Positions 11,901 to 22,066 are shown, counted from the stretch's first letter. The stretch: 64,000 nucleotides of DNA from Lasiosphaeria ovina (GCA_033439765.1 JAULSN010000008.1:372001-436000); one strand, 5' to 3'. Notes: a model not told the origin generated them from the sequence alone. Numbers and translations are program-made.

Positions 11901-12747
11901 TGTATGCTGGTATCGGTAGCCGTTCGTTGCCTAGATATCGGATAGTTGAAAAGACAGTGGATTGGAAGGCTGGGACTGTGAGATGCGGAATGGAACAGAC
12001 CCGCATGGGAGGACTTCTAAATATATGGCCGCACAAGGCCAGCCGCGCGGCCTCGTTTGTAGAAAGCCATCCCTTCTATTTGCATGTGCAATGCGGCCAT
12101 TTCCTAGCAATCCATCCTCTAGTTTCTCCTATCTACGGTTTCTTCTTGTTTGTTTGCCACTGAACTAGCAGGGAATATCTCGTCAATGGTTGGCTCGCTA
12201 CGGGATCGCGCAACCCGCCGACATTTCATCCTTAATCCTGCTAGTTCAGTATCATAAATTGGCAGTCTCCGTCCATGATGATAGTTAAATGTGACACAAT
12301 TTTGGGCGCCAAGCCACGATGTCAATATTTGGGCTCGTTCAACGAGCTGGTCGACTGGCGGTGTAAGCTCAGGGTCCTGAACAGGCTCTCAAAGAGTCTA
12401 AAAGGCCGGCTTCGCCGCTACCTCTGTTCAGGATTCTATTTCATCTTTCATTTAAACCCCGATAGGTCCTGATTTCTGTATCACGTTACGCAGAGACATT
12501 AGCACGGGCTGAAAGAGTCAGGATAAAGGAGACAAGAAGAGAATCTCTAGCATCTTTATTTCTTCCAAAATAATCTAGTTATGCTTCATCCGTTTGTTCC
12601 AAGCCGCTGGCCCTCCATTGTTCTGCAAGCTATGCATCGGGGCTGACCTTATGTCTCCCCCAGTGGGTAGCCCGTGGGCTGTAAACACGACCTGTGTATC
12701 CGTGGCTCCTCCGACCATAGAACGCCCCCTCAACATCATTGACCAAA
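11901..12747. other. Intergenic between secreted-protein paralogues A and B
   Basis: 5' flank of paralogue A and 3' flank of paralogue B. Short frames only. Nothing beyond presumed promoter and terminator sequence is supported. Confidence 0.4.
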
Positions 12748-13255
12748 TTATGAACCGCAAGGGCCGTTAGGGCCCCATTTATCGTCGAGCGGCCGAGAGA
12801 CGGGCGGTCGGCGTCCCGGTTCTGGTTGCAGTTAGCATATGCAATGCCGATGTAGTAGGTAGTTTTGTCGCCATATATCTTTCCCGAGATGCCGCTAGTG
12901 ATTTTGCAGCGTTTAGAATACATCTCCACGCCGAGGCGGACGATATGAAAGCATGTGACCGATAGGTCGTGATCGCCGTCATTGCACAGCTAATGTCACA
13001 TCTCGGTATCGGAGAAGTCGGCCGTATTGAAAGCTCCCCATTGCATGCCTAGTCGTTGTCAGGCTCAACTAGCCGTGGCTGCTTGCTATTCTGGGAAAAC
13101 GTACCGCTCATACGCTTTTAAAAAGAGCCGTAGGTCGCGTCGTGGACCCCGATATCGCTTTCCTAGAGTGACTTTAGCGACGTAAAGGGCTCAGCGGTGA
13201 TGCAGCCGCCGAGAACGAGAAGCCCCAGAAGGACCCAAATAAATAGATTGTTCAT
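12748..13255 (-). pseudogene. Broken third paralogue (B) of the secreted cysteine-rich family
   Basis: The ATG at 13255 opens a signal-peptide exon like that of paralogue A (MNNLF, then WVLLGLLVLG), but the frame meets TAG after SLKSL and a further TAA soon after. A GAFNTADFSDTE segment matches the start of exon 2 of A and C (FNTAD). The rest of exon 2, including TPARTCRR, is missing, and the sequence jumps to a CNDGDHDLSVTC block. TSGISG and NQNRDADRPSLG remain. The terminal WGPNG block is present but in another frame, so there is also a small indel. Internal deletion, nonsense and frameshift together make this a dead copy. It confirms that the tandem array once had at least three members on one strand. 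Confidence 0.82.
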
Positions 13256-13770
13256 TACGGTAGCCGTATTTTTCGAAGCCAGATGGTGAGGAGAGGGTGG
13301 GTTGAGAGACTATGAGATACGATAGAATCGATCTGCCGGACCGTTGAATTTATGGCTGCTGAAGGCCAGCCGAGCGATACAGATCGTAGAGAGCCATGGC
13401 CGAGACTCCATTACCACGACTCGATTGCCTGTCGGAGATGGCTGCAAACAAACGATCCCCAGACTGCTTCAGAAACTTTAGAAACCCAGGGAAACCAAGG
13501 CAAGCAAAGAACGCGGCACACATCATCAGTATCAGACAAGTTGGTACAGATTGAAAAGAAAACACCGAGACCAGAGCCCCGTATGTCCCGCTGCACGCTG
13601 AAACGTTTCGAATTCGCCGCTTCCAACCCGCTATTACAAGAGACAGAGGCATAGATGGAACCAGGAACGCGACAACGGTGGACGGCGGTTCATCGGATTC
13701 TGTAGCCAGATTTGTGATTTCCATGTCCTAACTATCTAAGAATCCAGGCACGAAAACACATTGCAGCAAC
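13256..13770. other. Intergenic between paralogues B and C
   Basis: Contains a 124-codon open frame on the minus strand (13724-13350) with hydrophobic stretches but no family match that I recognise and no signal of selection. I do not annotate it as a gene. Confidence 0.35.
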
Positions 13771-14507
13771 TCAGCAGCAGAGACACGCGCCGTTGGGGCC
13801 CCAGATATCGTCCGGCGGGCCCATGGAAGGCCGATCAGCGTCCCAGTCGTGGTTGCAGTCCGCGTAAGCAATGATCACGTTCCTTCCTCATACATTAGAG
13901 ATGTATCCGTCTGTATATCTTTCATCAATCAAGTATAAACTTACCACGTGCCGTCATCGCTGAACTGCTGGCCTGAGATGCCGCTGTGGGCGGCAGTACA
14001 GCACTGCACGGCGGGCGTGTCGGCGAGACCTGGCGCTTCCACGCCGCAGTCAATGATGAGGTCCTGGTCGCGGTCGTTGCACACCTGACAGACAGTCATG
14101 TTAGCAATCACACACCAGCACCTGGTTGAACGTGGACCGGCATTGGGAAGAAGGAATATTTAACACTTACGTATACGCCGCTGGTGTTGATGCAAGAGAA
14201 CCGCCGACAGGTCCGCGCCGGGGTGGTGCACTTGCCGAGGTTGTTGCGCATCCAGTAGAGGTTCTCCATGATATCGTGCTTGTCGGCCGTGTTGAAGACG
14301 CCGCAGAAGAGGCCTGGTAAACATCGTCAATAAGCTCCTTCTGTCAATAGCCTCGATAGTCAACCTGGGATACGTACCTCCCGAGCGCTTTTTGAGGACG
14401 TCGCTGGTCGCGATTTCGTTTCGCGAGCTAGCGACGACGACGACGGCGCAGCTGCCAAACACGAAAAGACCCCGCAGGGCTCTAGCGAGCAGCGCCTTCA
14501 TCATCAT
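13771..14507 (-). CDS. Small secreted cysteine-rich protein, paralogue C
   Basis: Four exons on the minus strand (14507-14378, 14313-14171, 14084-13945, 13882-13771); 174 aa. Exons 1 and 2 have exactly the lengths seen in paralogue A. The start lies in a run of three ATGs; the first (14507) makes exon 1 equal in length to that of A. The signal peptide is ALLARALRGLFVFGS followed by a small-residue stretch. Shared signatures are TPARTCRR, SCINTSGVY, VCND, SGISGQQFSDDGTW and DADRPSMGPPDDIWGPNGAC; it ends in two extra cysteines (LCC) where A has a different tail. A 62-nt intron (13944-13883, GTAAGT...AG with a CTAAT branch-like site) interrupts the Trp codon of GTW; paralogue A is uninterrupted there. 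Function unknown. Secretion is inferred from the signal peptide and the paired cysteines. Confidence 0.82.
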
Positions 14508-15249
14508 CTTGAACGTCACTGTTGGCGATGGTTCTTAGGCGAGAAACGACGGTGGACTGATAGGTTGCGAGAGGCGAAAATGGAACCGAGCCACAAATGC
14601 CGTAAATTAAGGTCGCGGCCAAGTGACACAACTCGACAAGAGTAACACAGCTGAAAAAAAAAAAAAAAAAAAAAGATCGGACGAAATCCGAGGCTGGCAC
14701 GTGTTATCTCGCAGCGCAAACAGACGAAGCCTGCAGAGGTAGCCGTGACCAAGCAAACACGGCCGTCTCATCTCGCGTGCGACAATCAGCACTATTCGGC
14801 GGATGAAGAATCGGTGCGGCATCACGCCCAAAGTTTGCCTTCCACTTCACCATCTAGCTAGCAACCTGAAGTGCGTATTTTGTGTAGTAGTAATCGCTTC
14901 GTCGGCGCAATAAAATCATAACGGCTCGTAAGTTCCAGACCCAATTCCAACCCCCAGGTGCCCAGAATCCAAAACTCCGAGTCCAAACCAAACACAACAC
15001 ACGGGCAAAAAGCACCACTATCACCGTCGGTCATCCCAAATCATCCCGAATATCCGCCCCGTTCCGCACCCCATGACACTCGCCACTTGGCAAGGGAATG
15101 GCGGTCAGTCAAGGCAACGGAAGACCAGTTTTTTTTGCAGCCGTCATTCAAACCCAATCCTTTTCCCGTTCAAACCGTCCCTTTTGCACACTATTACCAA
15201 AGCCCACAACGCTAAGCCCGACACATGCACGGCGCAACGTATCTGCCTC
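14508..15249. other. Intergenic, with an A21 homopolymer
   Basis: 5' flank of paralogue C and 3' flank of the 2EXR gene. It contains a run of 21 A (14654-14674), a T-run on the strand of paralogue C about 150 nt upstream of its start. Poly(dA:dT) tracts exclude nucleosomes in fungal promoters, so this may be a promoter element. No gene is seen. Confidence 0.45.
14654..14674. repeat. Homopolymer A21
   Basis: Uninterrupted run of 21 adenines upstream of the secreted-protein paralogue C. It could be a nucleosome-depleting promoter tract or simply slippage-prone sequence. Confidence 0.9.
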
Positions 15250-16161
15250 CTACATGCTCAGCTGGCCCATCTCCAGCCGAGCGGGCTTTGTCTTTTTCGG
15301 CTCAATATTGCTCCACTTGACGACCTTGCGGAAGTTGAACAGCCTCATGAAGATCGGTACGGACGGGTCAAAGAGCCTGTCCTCGTTGGGGAGGGGCTGC
15401 TGCTCGACGTCGACCTGGCCGTTATGGGCGTGAACGATGCTGTTGTCGTCCGTGTCGAGGGGCGACCTAACTTCCCTAATGGTGGTGGTCTCGGGGGCGG
15501 CAAAGCCGAGCCCGCCGTGGACGAGGTGGAGGCGGCGGCAGCGGAAGTAGAGGGCGGCGACGACGGCCTCGTTGGGGTCGACGTCGACGTCGATGCCCAG
15601 CACGCCGACGGGGAACGGCGGCTGCGGCGGCGGGCACGGTCTGCACTTGATCAGCTGGCCCGAGACGTGCTCGAAGCAGATGATGTCGCGGCGGCGGCAG
15701 TAGGGCACCTGGACGGTGCGGCGCGCGCCGGGCAGCAGCAGCGGCATCGAGTCGGGCAACGCCCGGTGCACCTCCCTGTTGGCCTCGATGCAGGCCAGCG
15801 ACACGTTCAAGGCGGCGCGCAGGGTCCGCGTCAGCGCGGGCGTGCCGGTGATGACGGGCAGTGTGTGGAAGGCGTGGGGGGGTGCCGGGGTCGGGGCACC
15901 GCCGTCGACCTCGGTTCGAGTGTAGAGGTTGATGCGCAACACCCGCGGCTCGATAGCCTGTTCCCAGATGTTGCAGCGGATCTCGGCGGGGAAGAGGCCG
16001 AAGATGGGGAACGACGGCTCGTCCTCGTCCCGTAGCAGGTGCGGCGGCTCTGATACTGGGGCGGGTCTCGGCAGTGGTGCTGACGCCGAGGGGGAAAACG
16101 CCACTGGCCGGAAGACGATGGGCTGCGTGTCTGCGGCAGCGGCAATGTGTTCGGGCGCCAT
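15250..16161 (-). CDS. 2EXR-domain protein
   Basis: Single-exon protein of 303 aa from the ATG at 16161. The frame is open further upstream, but that part is low-complexity and includes what looks like 5' leader. The N-terminus is Pro/Ala/Ser-rich (1-45). At about 51-78 is the 2EXR signature: FGLFPAEIRCNIWEQA, followed by EPRVLRI. A second conserved region begins with RTLRAALNVSLACIEANREV and includes DIICFEH and LGIDVDVDPNEAV. 2EXR proteins are abundant F-box-like fungal proteins of unknown biochemical role; a role in allorecognition or ubiquitin-linked processes has been suggested but I cannot support it here. The strand opposite carries a long GC-driven shadow frame. GC content is high and no RIP-like decay is visible. 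Confidence 0.85.
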   Translation of the reverse strand: MAPEHIAAAADTQPIVFRPVAFSPSASAPLPRPAPVSEPPHLLRDEDEPSFPIFGLFPAEIRCNIWEQAIEPRVLRINLYTRTEVDGGAPTPAPPHAFHTLPVITGTPALTRTLRAALNVSLACIEANREVHRALPDSMPLLLPGARRTVQVPYCRRRDIICFEHVSGQLIKCRPCPPPQPPFPVGVLGIDVDVDPNEAVVAALYFRCRRLHLVHGGLGFAAPETTTIREVRSPLDTDDNSIVHAHNGQVDVEQQPLPNEDRLFDPSVPIFMRLFNFRKVVKWSNIEPKKTKPARLEMGQLSM

Positions 16162-17094
16162 CGTTGCGGAGAATGAGATTGCCAGGCTCGGCCAATTAAA
16201 GCGGACGAGGTCGAGACTCTGACAAGCCGGATTGCGAGCAGTCCAGACCGTGTGTGCAGGGGGTTGAGGACGGCGCCTGCGGCATTCCAGTTCCAGACCT
16301 CGACGGGGGACGGGCAGAAACGAAGGGATCGGGATAAAAAAAAAGTTGGAACGACGACCAGGGCACTCACTAGCAGCAGGTCTTGTCCTGTGGCGCGGGG
16401 TGTGTGCGCCTGTGTGCGCGCTCAAAACGCCAAAAACGCAAGAGAAGACGCCAGAGCTGTGCTGCTGCCTTGCGGGCCTGACAATGGGCGAGTTGAGGTG
16501 GGCAATATTCTGGCAATGTCTCGGAACAGTCGCGGCCCTGGGCTCAACCGCCAATAACAGCCATCGGCCTCGGAGACCACACCAATCAGCAGCCCCAGAG
16601 GCGCTGGCAGCTGCGAGAAAACCTGAGGCCGGGAATCAATGCCGCAGACTTGGAAGGCACGAAGGGTTGATGAGAGCAGCTACGAGGAAAGGAGAGCCCC
16701 GGGACAGGAAGGAATAAGGTTTAAGTTTAGCACTTCCTAGCCGCTAGAGCCGCTGGCGTCCCAGGGGACTCCGAATCCCAGACCACGTGCTTTTGCCCTA
16801 TGATTGGGGATTTTGTTGAGACCGCCAGGACAGGACGGATTATGTCAGCTCCAGGCGTGAGCATGTGAGAGAACCTCTGTGAATGTGTGGCTCAAATGTT
16901 CGGGGATCCGCATGCATGCGCCACGACAGGGGTGTTACCATGACTAGTCCCACTGGCTAGAAATCTTACGCTGTTGTCTTGCGCTAGAGCTGAAAATGAG
17001 AAGGGCGAGATAATATAAGACTTGAAGGAATGAGGCCTCTTGAAAGTAAACCCTCGTTGACATTTCCTTCACCCAGCACACCGAACTTGACCTG
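16162..17094. other. Intergenic, 0.9 kb
   Basis: Upstream region of the 2EXR gene. The open frames here extend or mirror that gene and show no independent motifs. Confidence 0.4.
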
Positions 17095-17580
17095 ATGGAT
17101 CCTGCCACGTTGACACGGACTCGCAGTCCAGCCACGCCAAGTGGCCAGCTCTGCAGTCAGTCATTGCAAGGATCTTGCAACATAAAGTTAACTTTACAAA
17201 CTCACCCAAGGAGGGTATTTCAGGCACCGACAGCTTTGGGAGATCGGGAAGGTTCTACCTGTGACCAACCTTGCCCCGTCTGCGCCATTATATTCAAGGC
17301 GTTCGACTCCAAATACGAATGCTATTCCCCTAAATCCGCCATGGGAGATAGTTCTAATCTTGGAAGCCACGGGTTCAGGCGCGTATCACAGGACGGGCCT
17401 ATACGTTGGGAACATTTTCCAGGGCAAGTGGCCGGGAGAACCCCAGGAGGTGACGTTGGTTTAGAAGTTAAGCCCCGGCTCATATATCTTGCTCGATTCC
17501 TTATTTCAAAGTCAAGCTTCCCTGCTCCGTATTTCGCACACGCGCATGACACGCTTAAGTACAAACCAAGGCTCTTTTAA
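17095..17580 (+). pseudogene. Probable relic of a HET-type gene
   Basis: Two overlapping short frames carry pieces reminiscent of HET proteins. One frame from 17095 has DQPCPVCAIIFKAF, like the Cys-containing N-terminal block of HET proteins. The other (17261-17464) has WEIVLILEATGSGAYHRTGL, like the C-terminal block of many HET proteins. The central domain (SYCWG, WVDALCIIQ) is absent. I read this as a small decayed remnant, but the assignment rests on two short motifs in different frames. Confidence 0.32.
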
Positions 17581-18466
17581 CAGCTCCGGGACCTGGCTAG
17601 ATGGCGACTGGTAGCTTATCCTACCCGTATGCTTCGATATTGCAGAGGTTGGACCACCACTGCATAACCTAACCTGCACCACACAACCTGATGGTACCTG
17701 AACAGTCGCACAAGTCACTTTTCCACGCTACAAGTAGAGCGGCAGTCACCGGACAAGAAGCTGAACATTGAACAACCGGGGTGCGCGAGGGGCAAGCAGG
17801 AACAGAAAAGGCTCGGGTCGCAGACGCGTCCACGTGGTGGCGAGGCACCCAGGCAACGCGTCAAGGAAAATGAGATGAAAGAACCGCACCCACCAACCAG
17901 CCGACAGTGCACGCCGCACACCTGACCATATAGGACGCGTTGCTGGTTACAGTTGTCAAGCTCGGAACAACGTGTGCAGAAAACAACGCTAACGCAACTA
18001 GCACACGGCTAGGGGGCCAAAACTTGCAACTCTTCCGACTCGACACGGTTCAGCCTCCGAACCCGTTGGTTCGATTCCAACCGAGACTTGAAAAATACCA
18101 ATCTTTTTTTCTTTCTTTTTTGCCCTGACATTCACATTTCTCATATGTGCAGTAATTAGCATGCTCGGTGCCGCTAGCATATTACAGATTTAATAAAAGC
18201 GACTTGCGCAGTTGCGCTACGAACGAATACCGAGACCACCTACTCGCATCCTCGTGCGCACCGTGGAAGCGAACTGAAGCACGAACCACACACAGCCAGC
18301 AGAAGTCCACTCCATTCACTGGCCAATATGCTGTGAGAAATAAGCTAATTTGGGAGAAGTGTGTTGGCAACCGACAACCATAGCTATGTAATTAAGAATT
18401 GTATTCACCTCCCCCCATTACCAAATCACAGACCATCACAGCCCAACCCTCCTCCACACATGTCCC
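17581..18466. other. Intergenic, 0.9 kb
   Basis: No gene seen. A stem-loop with a perfect 5-bp stem (GTTGG/CCAAC) and a TTCGATT loop at about 18063-18079 looks like a tRNA T-arm and is followed by T-runs, but no matching acceptor, D-arm or anticodon arm can be folded upstream, so I do not call a tRNA. Confidence 0.45.
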
Positions 18467-20020
18467 TCAAAACTTCTCCAGAAACAGCTCACCATAGCCC
18501 GTCACGTTGTCGTAAGGCCTCAGCGTGTCGACCGTCAGCGCCTCGCCCACAAAAAAGCCGCTGGGGTCCCAGATCGTGCCCGGCTGCGGCACCGACGTGT
18601 TGGTGGCGATCAGCTCGTTCTGGAGGCGCCGCGCACTCGCCAAGAACCGCTGCTGCACCTCGGCGTACCCCGGCACCACGATCTTGCCGTCGCGCTTCTT
18701 CCACCGCCCGTCCACCAGCACGTGCTCGATGTCGCCCACGCTCGCGTGCAAGATCACCGCCGCCACCGCGTCGTTCCACCCCAGCAGCGCCGGCGACGTC
18801 TTGCCGTCCCACACCACGAGGTCCGCTTTCGCGCCCTCGGCGATAACGCCAATATCGTCGCGCCGCAGCGCCAGCCCGCCGTGGCGCGTCGCCAGCAGGA
18901 ACGCCTGCGCCACGCTCATGGGGTTGTTCGGCGGCACCTGCCAGCGGCCCAGCACCTCGCCGTACAGCGTGCGGCGCACGCTCTGCAGCCACAGGCGCGC
19001 CTGGGTCAGGATGTCGCTGGAGAAGGTGAAGTGCGTGTCGATGCCCAGCGCGGCCTGGTCCAGCACCAGGTGGCTGTGCGGGTGCGTGTGGCCGTAGTGC
19101 ATCTCGGACTCGGGCGTCACCGACACGAACTGGTTGGTCGAGCGCAGCAGCGTCGCGCCGGCCGCCGTCAGGAACGACGCGTGCGAGAAGACCACCGGGA
19201 TCGTCGTGTTGAGGATCCCCGCGGCTTGCAGGTCCTCGGGCGAGTTGTCGTTGCCCCAGGGGCCTTGCAGCGAGTGTGTGGTCAGGACGGACGCGTTGAA
19301 CTGCTGCGCGAGCGCCACCACGGCGGCGACCTCGGCCGTGTTGCTGTTGCCCGAGAAGGCGTCGTAGGCGACGCCGAGCGACGTCGGCGTGTTGGCGAAG
19401 GAGGCGTTGCGCGCGATGTCGGCGAAGTTGGCCAGCTGCTCGGGAATGAAATAGTTGACGGCGGGGATGTTGTGGAACGCGTAGGCCCAGAAGACGCGCG
19501 CCCCCGAGTCGATGGACGCCTGCAGGCCGGCCTCGGCCGTCGCGTTGGACCACGTGTGGTGCGCGTGGTCGAGGATGGTGGTGACGCCGCCGTTGAGGGC
19601 CTCGTAGATGCCCGCCAGCTGGCCGATGTACACGTCGTCGGCGGTCAGCAGCCCCGCGGCCGCGAACTCGCCGTAGCGGTTGAAGTACTCGAGCAGCGAC
19701 GTGTTGCTGGCGAGCGTCTTGAACGCCGTCTGCCACCCGTGCTTGTGCGTGTCGACGAACCCGGGCGTGATGATCTTGCCCGAGATGTCGACCACCTCGG
19801 TGTCGTTGCGCAGCTTGAAAGTCGGCGCGCCGGCCATGACGTTGGTGATGCGGTCGTCAGTCACCAGCACTGAGCCGTTGCGGATCACCTCCAGGCTCTC
19901 CGAGGCGCGGTCAAAGGCCACGATGGTGCCGCCCGAGAAGAGGATCGACGAGGCAGTGGCGAGGCATGGCGCCGCCAGAAGGGAGAGGTGTTTGAGATGC
20001 ATTGTCGTGAACAGCGTCAT
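18467..20020 (-). CDS. Secretory amidohydrolase (ATZ/TRZ-like metal-dependent hydrolase)
   Basis: Single exon, 517 aa; a start at codon 7 (20002) is more likely because it places a clean signal peptide (MHLKHLSLLAAPCLATASS) at the N-terminus. The amidohydrolase fold is clear: an N-terminal beta-sandwich segment (LFSGGTIVAFD), FVDTHKHGW with the HxH metal pair (His92, His94), further metal or substrate histidines at TTHS (249) and FSH (280), the catalytic aspartate in SSDIL (336), and the closing motif AEGAKADLVVWDG. These residues match the subtype I/III amidohydrolases that deaminate or dechlorinate heterocycles and hydrolyse cyclic amides. The exact substrate is unknown. The signal peptide and several N-glycosylation sequons (NTS, NAT, NAS) suggest an extracellular or vacuolar enzyme, unusual for a mostly cytosolic superfamily. 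Long open frames on the opposite strand are GC shadows. Confidence 0.9.
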   Translation of the reverse strand: MTLFTTMHLKHLSLLAAPCLATASSILFSGGTIVAFDRASESLEVIRNGSVLVTDDRITNVMAGAPTFKLRNDTEVVDISGKIITPGFVDTHKHGWQTAFKTLASNTSLLEYFNRYGEFAAAGLLTADDVYIGQLAGIYEALNGGVTTILDHAHHTWSNATAEAGLQASIDSGARVFWAYAFHNIPAVNYFIPEQLANFADIARNASFANTPTSLGVAYDAFSGNSNTAEVAAVVALAQQFNASVLTTHSLQGPWGNDNSPEDLQAAGILNTTIPVVFSHASFLTAAGATLLRSTNQFVSVTPESEMHYGHTHPHSHLVLDQAALGIDTHFTFSSDILTQARLWLQSVRRTLYGEVLGRWQVPPNNPMSVAQAFLLATRHGGLALRRDDIGVIAEGAKADLVVWDGKTSPALLGWNDAVAAVILHASVGDIEHVLVDGRWKKRDGKIVVPGYAEVQQRFLASARRLQNELIATNTSVPQPGTIWDPSGFFVGEALTVDTLRPYDNVTGYGELFLEKF

Positions 20021-21321
20021 GCACTCTTGCGAGACGATGAGATAGAAGACGAGAGTCCAGAGCTTTCGTTGCTACACATCGCAGAGTATTTGCAACGCTT
20101 CTTATAGACCAATTAATTACAGAGATTGCGGACAGTTACAGACACGGTTTAAACCGGAAAAATCAATCTCTATCGTATAATCGCGACTGACCGGCCGGAG
20201 GCCGAAGACCTCAGACTTCACAGCCTGCCTTGTCAGCGTCACGCCAGGAGCTGCCAAGCAGCGAAGCTGTTGATGACGGCCGACACGCCCAGCATGGCGT
20301 ATGACGTCCTTTCCCGCGCGGGCCGTGGAATCAAGCAAGGCGTCATGTACGTACGCGTTGGTGGTCCAGTCAGATCGCCGCCCGACCCCGTCCAACATTG
20401 CAGTATGTACTCGTACACCTCAACATGGCGTTGCATGCGTCCCACGGGTGACGCCTTCCGGCCATTCCGAGCCTGTCAAGCCACCAAGTAGTGCGTGCGT
20501 GATAATTATGGGCTCATAATTATTGGGGCCACCGGATTCATTACTAATTGCCGAGCAACGTCCGACAGTACCTGCCACTGCTCAAACAGGCGCGCTGCTT
20601 ATCTCAGATGCAACCCTTCTGGTGTCGTGCCAAGTCTCGAGCCTGATCATTTGATCCGGACCCGGGTCGCGTATTGTCGCGTCGCGGGCGCGTATCCTCG
20701 GGCCTCGGAGACGAAATGGGCGATTTCGGTGTCCTGGGTTTCCTTTCTCGCAAGTGACGGGCTGGCGGCCGCTGGGAACAGGGTCTGACCCGAGTGTCGG
20801 TTTAAGAATCCGAGCCGCAGACCGGTCACAAGAGCGGTGTGTGTACCAAACTTTGAGGTGGCGATGAGATGGCATGCTGACTATGTGCTGGGGTGACTAA
20901 GTCCGACTTACCTAAATGAACCCTCCTCACCACGCATGTGATGGAATTATTTAATTGCATATAATCTTGGACCATATGGTCCCGGTTGTAACAGTTGGCT
21001 CTCGACTCAAACCTCACGACATTTGAACCCCGAGTGCCATCATGATCATACGGATGATTCCATTCACTGTTACCCGTCAACATTAGTTCTATAAGTAATA
21101 ACTACCATGCAGCTCACATGAGTCCCGTGGAAATTGGTATTCATTAAGAAAAAAACTTGTGGCATTAGGCTAGATAGGTAACCATCGGCGTCATTTTCTC
21201 GAACTGTTTGATGGCCGGATTCCCGCCTTCGTTCCCATGCGGATTGTTTCTGGCAGCCTGGCTACCTAGTCATGTCTAGACCTAATTCACAACCATGAAT
21301 TAGGAATTTGGGGGACATCAG
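20021..21321. other. Intergenic, 1.3 kb, up to solo LTR
   Basis: Upstream region of the amidohydrolase, then unique sequence to the edge of a transposon-derived LTR. No supported gene. Confidence 0.4.
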
Positions 21322-21520
21322 TGTCACAAACAACGGTATGCATAATCAGGGCAAAAGAGTGCTTGTATTAGGAAGAAGAAAGAAAGGTGGGCATAGCCTT
21401 GATACCGTAGCTATGAGCGGCATGCGGCTTATATTGCCTAGGCCGTAGGTGGTCTAGCATATACGCCACCTACGCCCACTTGTGGTTCAAATGCTGGCTC
21501 AAGTGCGGCTTCTTCCGACA
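21322..21520 (-). repeat. Solo LTR of the second copia family (inverted)
   Basis: 199 bp, the reverse complement of the 187-bp LTRs at 29266 and 34774. It starts TGTCAC and ends CCGACA on the plus strand. It has a few substitutions and a short (about 12 bp) insertion resembling local duplication of AGCATTTGAACC. No internal retrotransposon sequence is attached on either side, so it is a solo LTR, usually left by recombination between the LTRs of a full element. Flanking 5-mers (ATCAG and CATAA) do not match, so no target duplication is visible. Confidence 0.9.
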
Positions 21521-22066
21521 CATAACCCCCGTTATTCTCGATAACTACCAGAAAATCGCCGGTGAGCTAGAGGGTTATCTTGCTATACTCGGCTGCGGTG
21601 ACATTTCTAAAGTTAAGAAAAAATTACAATGGTTAATTAGCCGTAACTACATTGAGAAGTTACGGGGGACCCTAGAAGGCTATAAGGTTACACTCGCTCT
21701 TGCCGTAAACCTACTTACCCTATAAGTATTACGAGGACTAATATCCCTATTTTCAGGGGGCTTATCAGCTGATTTTTTTAATATAAATCCGAGTCGGACT
21801 GCCGGTAACAAGAGCAGTAAGCTGATAGCCGTCACCGCCCGGATTTCTGAGGCAGGTGTCCACTTGCGGTGGGAATCCAGGAAGAACGGCGCATTCGCCA
21901 TCCTGCAGCACTATCTCCAAATCTTACACGAGCACGCCATCTCCTCCTTACCAGAAAGCTCGCGGCCTCCGGTTAGAGATGCCCCCGACAGTGCCATTGA
22001 CATGAGCGACGACGGGCGAGCCTTTTTCAAGACAGGTAGCGGTAACCCCAAAGGAACATCTGCTGG
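21521..22066 (+). pseudogene. RhoGAP gene, 5' part: fungal STAND-type N-terminal region (interrupted gene, segment 1)
   Basis: One reading frame runs from just after the solo LTR to the copia 1 insertion, broken by a TAA at 21723-21725. It encodes a helical segment (KVKKKLQWLISRNYIEKLRG, then EGYKVTLALAVNLL) of the kind found at the N-terminus of many fungal STAND and related proteins (HeLo-like or 'fungal N-terminal' domains). A further helical block (LRWESRKNGAFAILQHYLQ) and a Ser/Pro/Asp-rich linker follow. The frame phase at 22066 continues exactly at 29194 when the copia 1 insertion and its target duplication are ignored. The true 5' end is not identified; the inverted solo LTR abuts this segment. 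AT-rich patches suggest some RIP-like decay. Confidence 0.7.
22062..22066. repeat. Target-site duplication GCTGG, left copy (copia 1)
   Basis: GCTGG directly precedes the left LTR and is repeated at 29189-29193 directly after the right LTR, the 5-bp duplication expected of LTR-retrotransposon integration. Confidence 0.93.

Noticed and set aside
13350..13724. 124-codon minus-strand frame with hydrophobic stretches
   Set aside because: No family signature, no conserved neighbour relation; probably chance.
15073..16035. 320-codon plus-strand open frame
   Set aside because: Antisense shadow of the 2EXR gene in GC-rich sequence; low-complexity, no motif.
18040..18100. tRNA-like T-arm (5-bp stem, TTCGATT loop) followed by T-runs
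   Set aside because: No acceptor partner, D-arm or anticodon arm folds within a normal tRNA length upstream.
18489..19873. Long open frames (about 380-415 codons) overlapping the amidohydrolase on both strands
   Set aside because: Arg/Gly/Val-rich frames produced by GC-rich third positions; no homology pattern.
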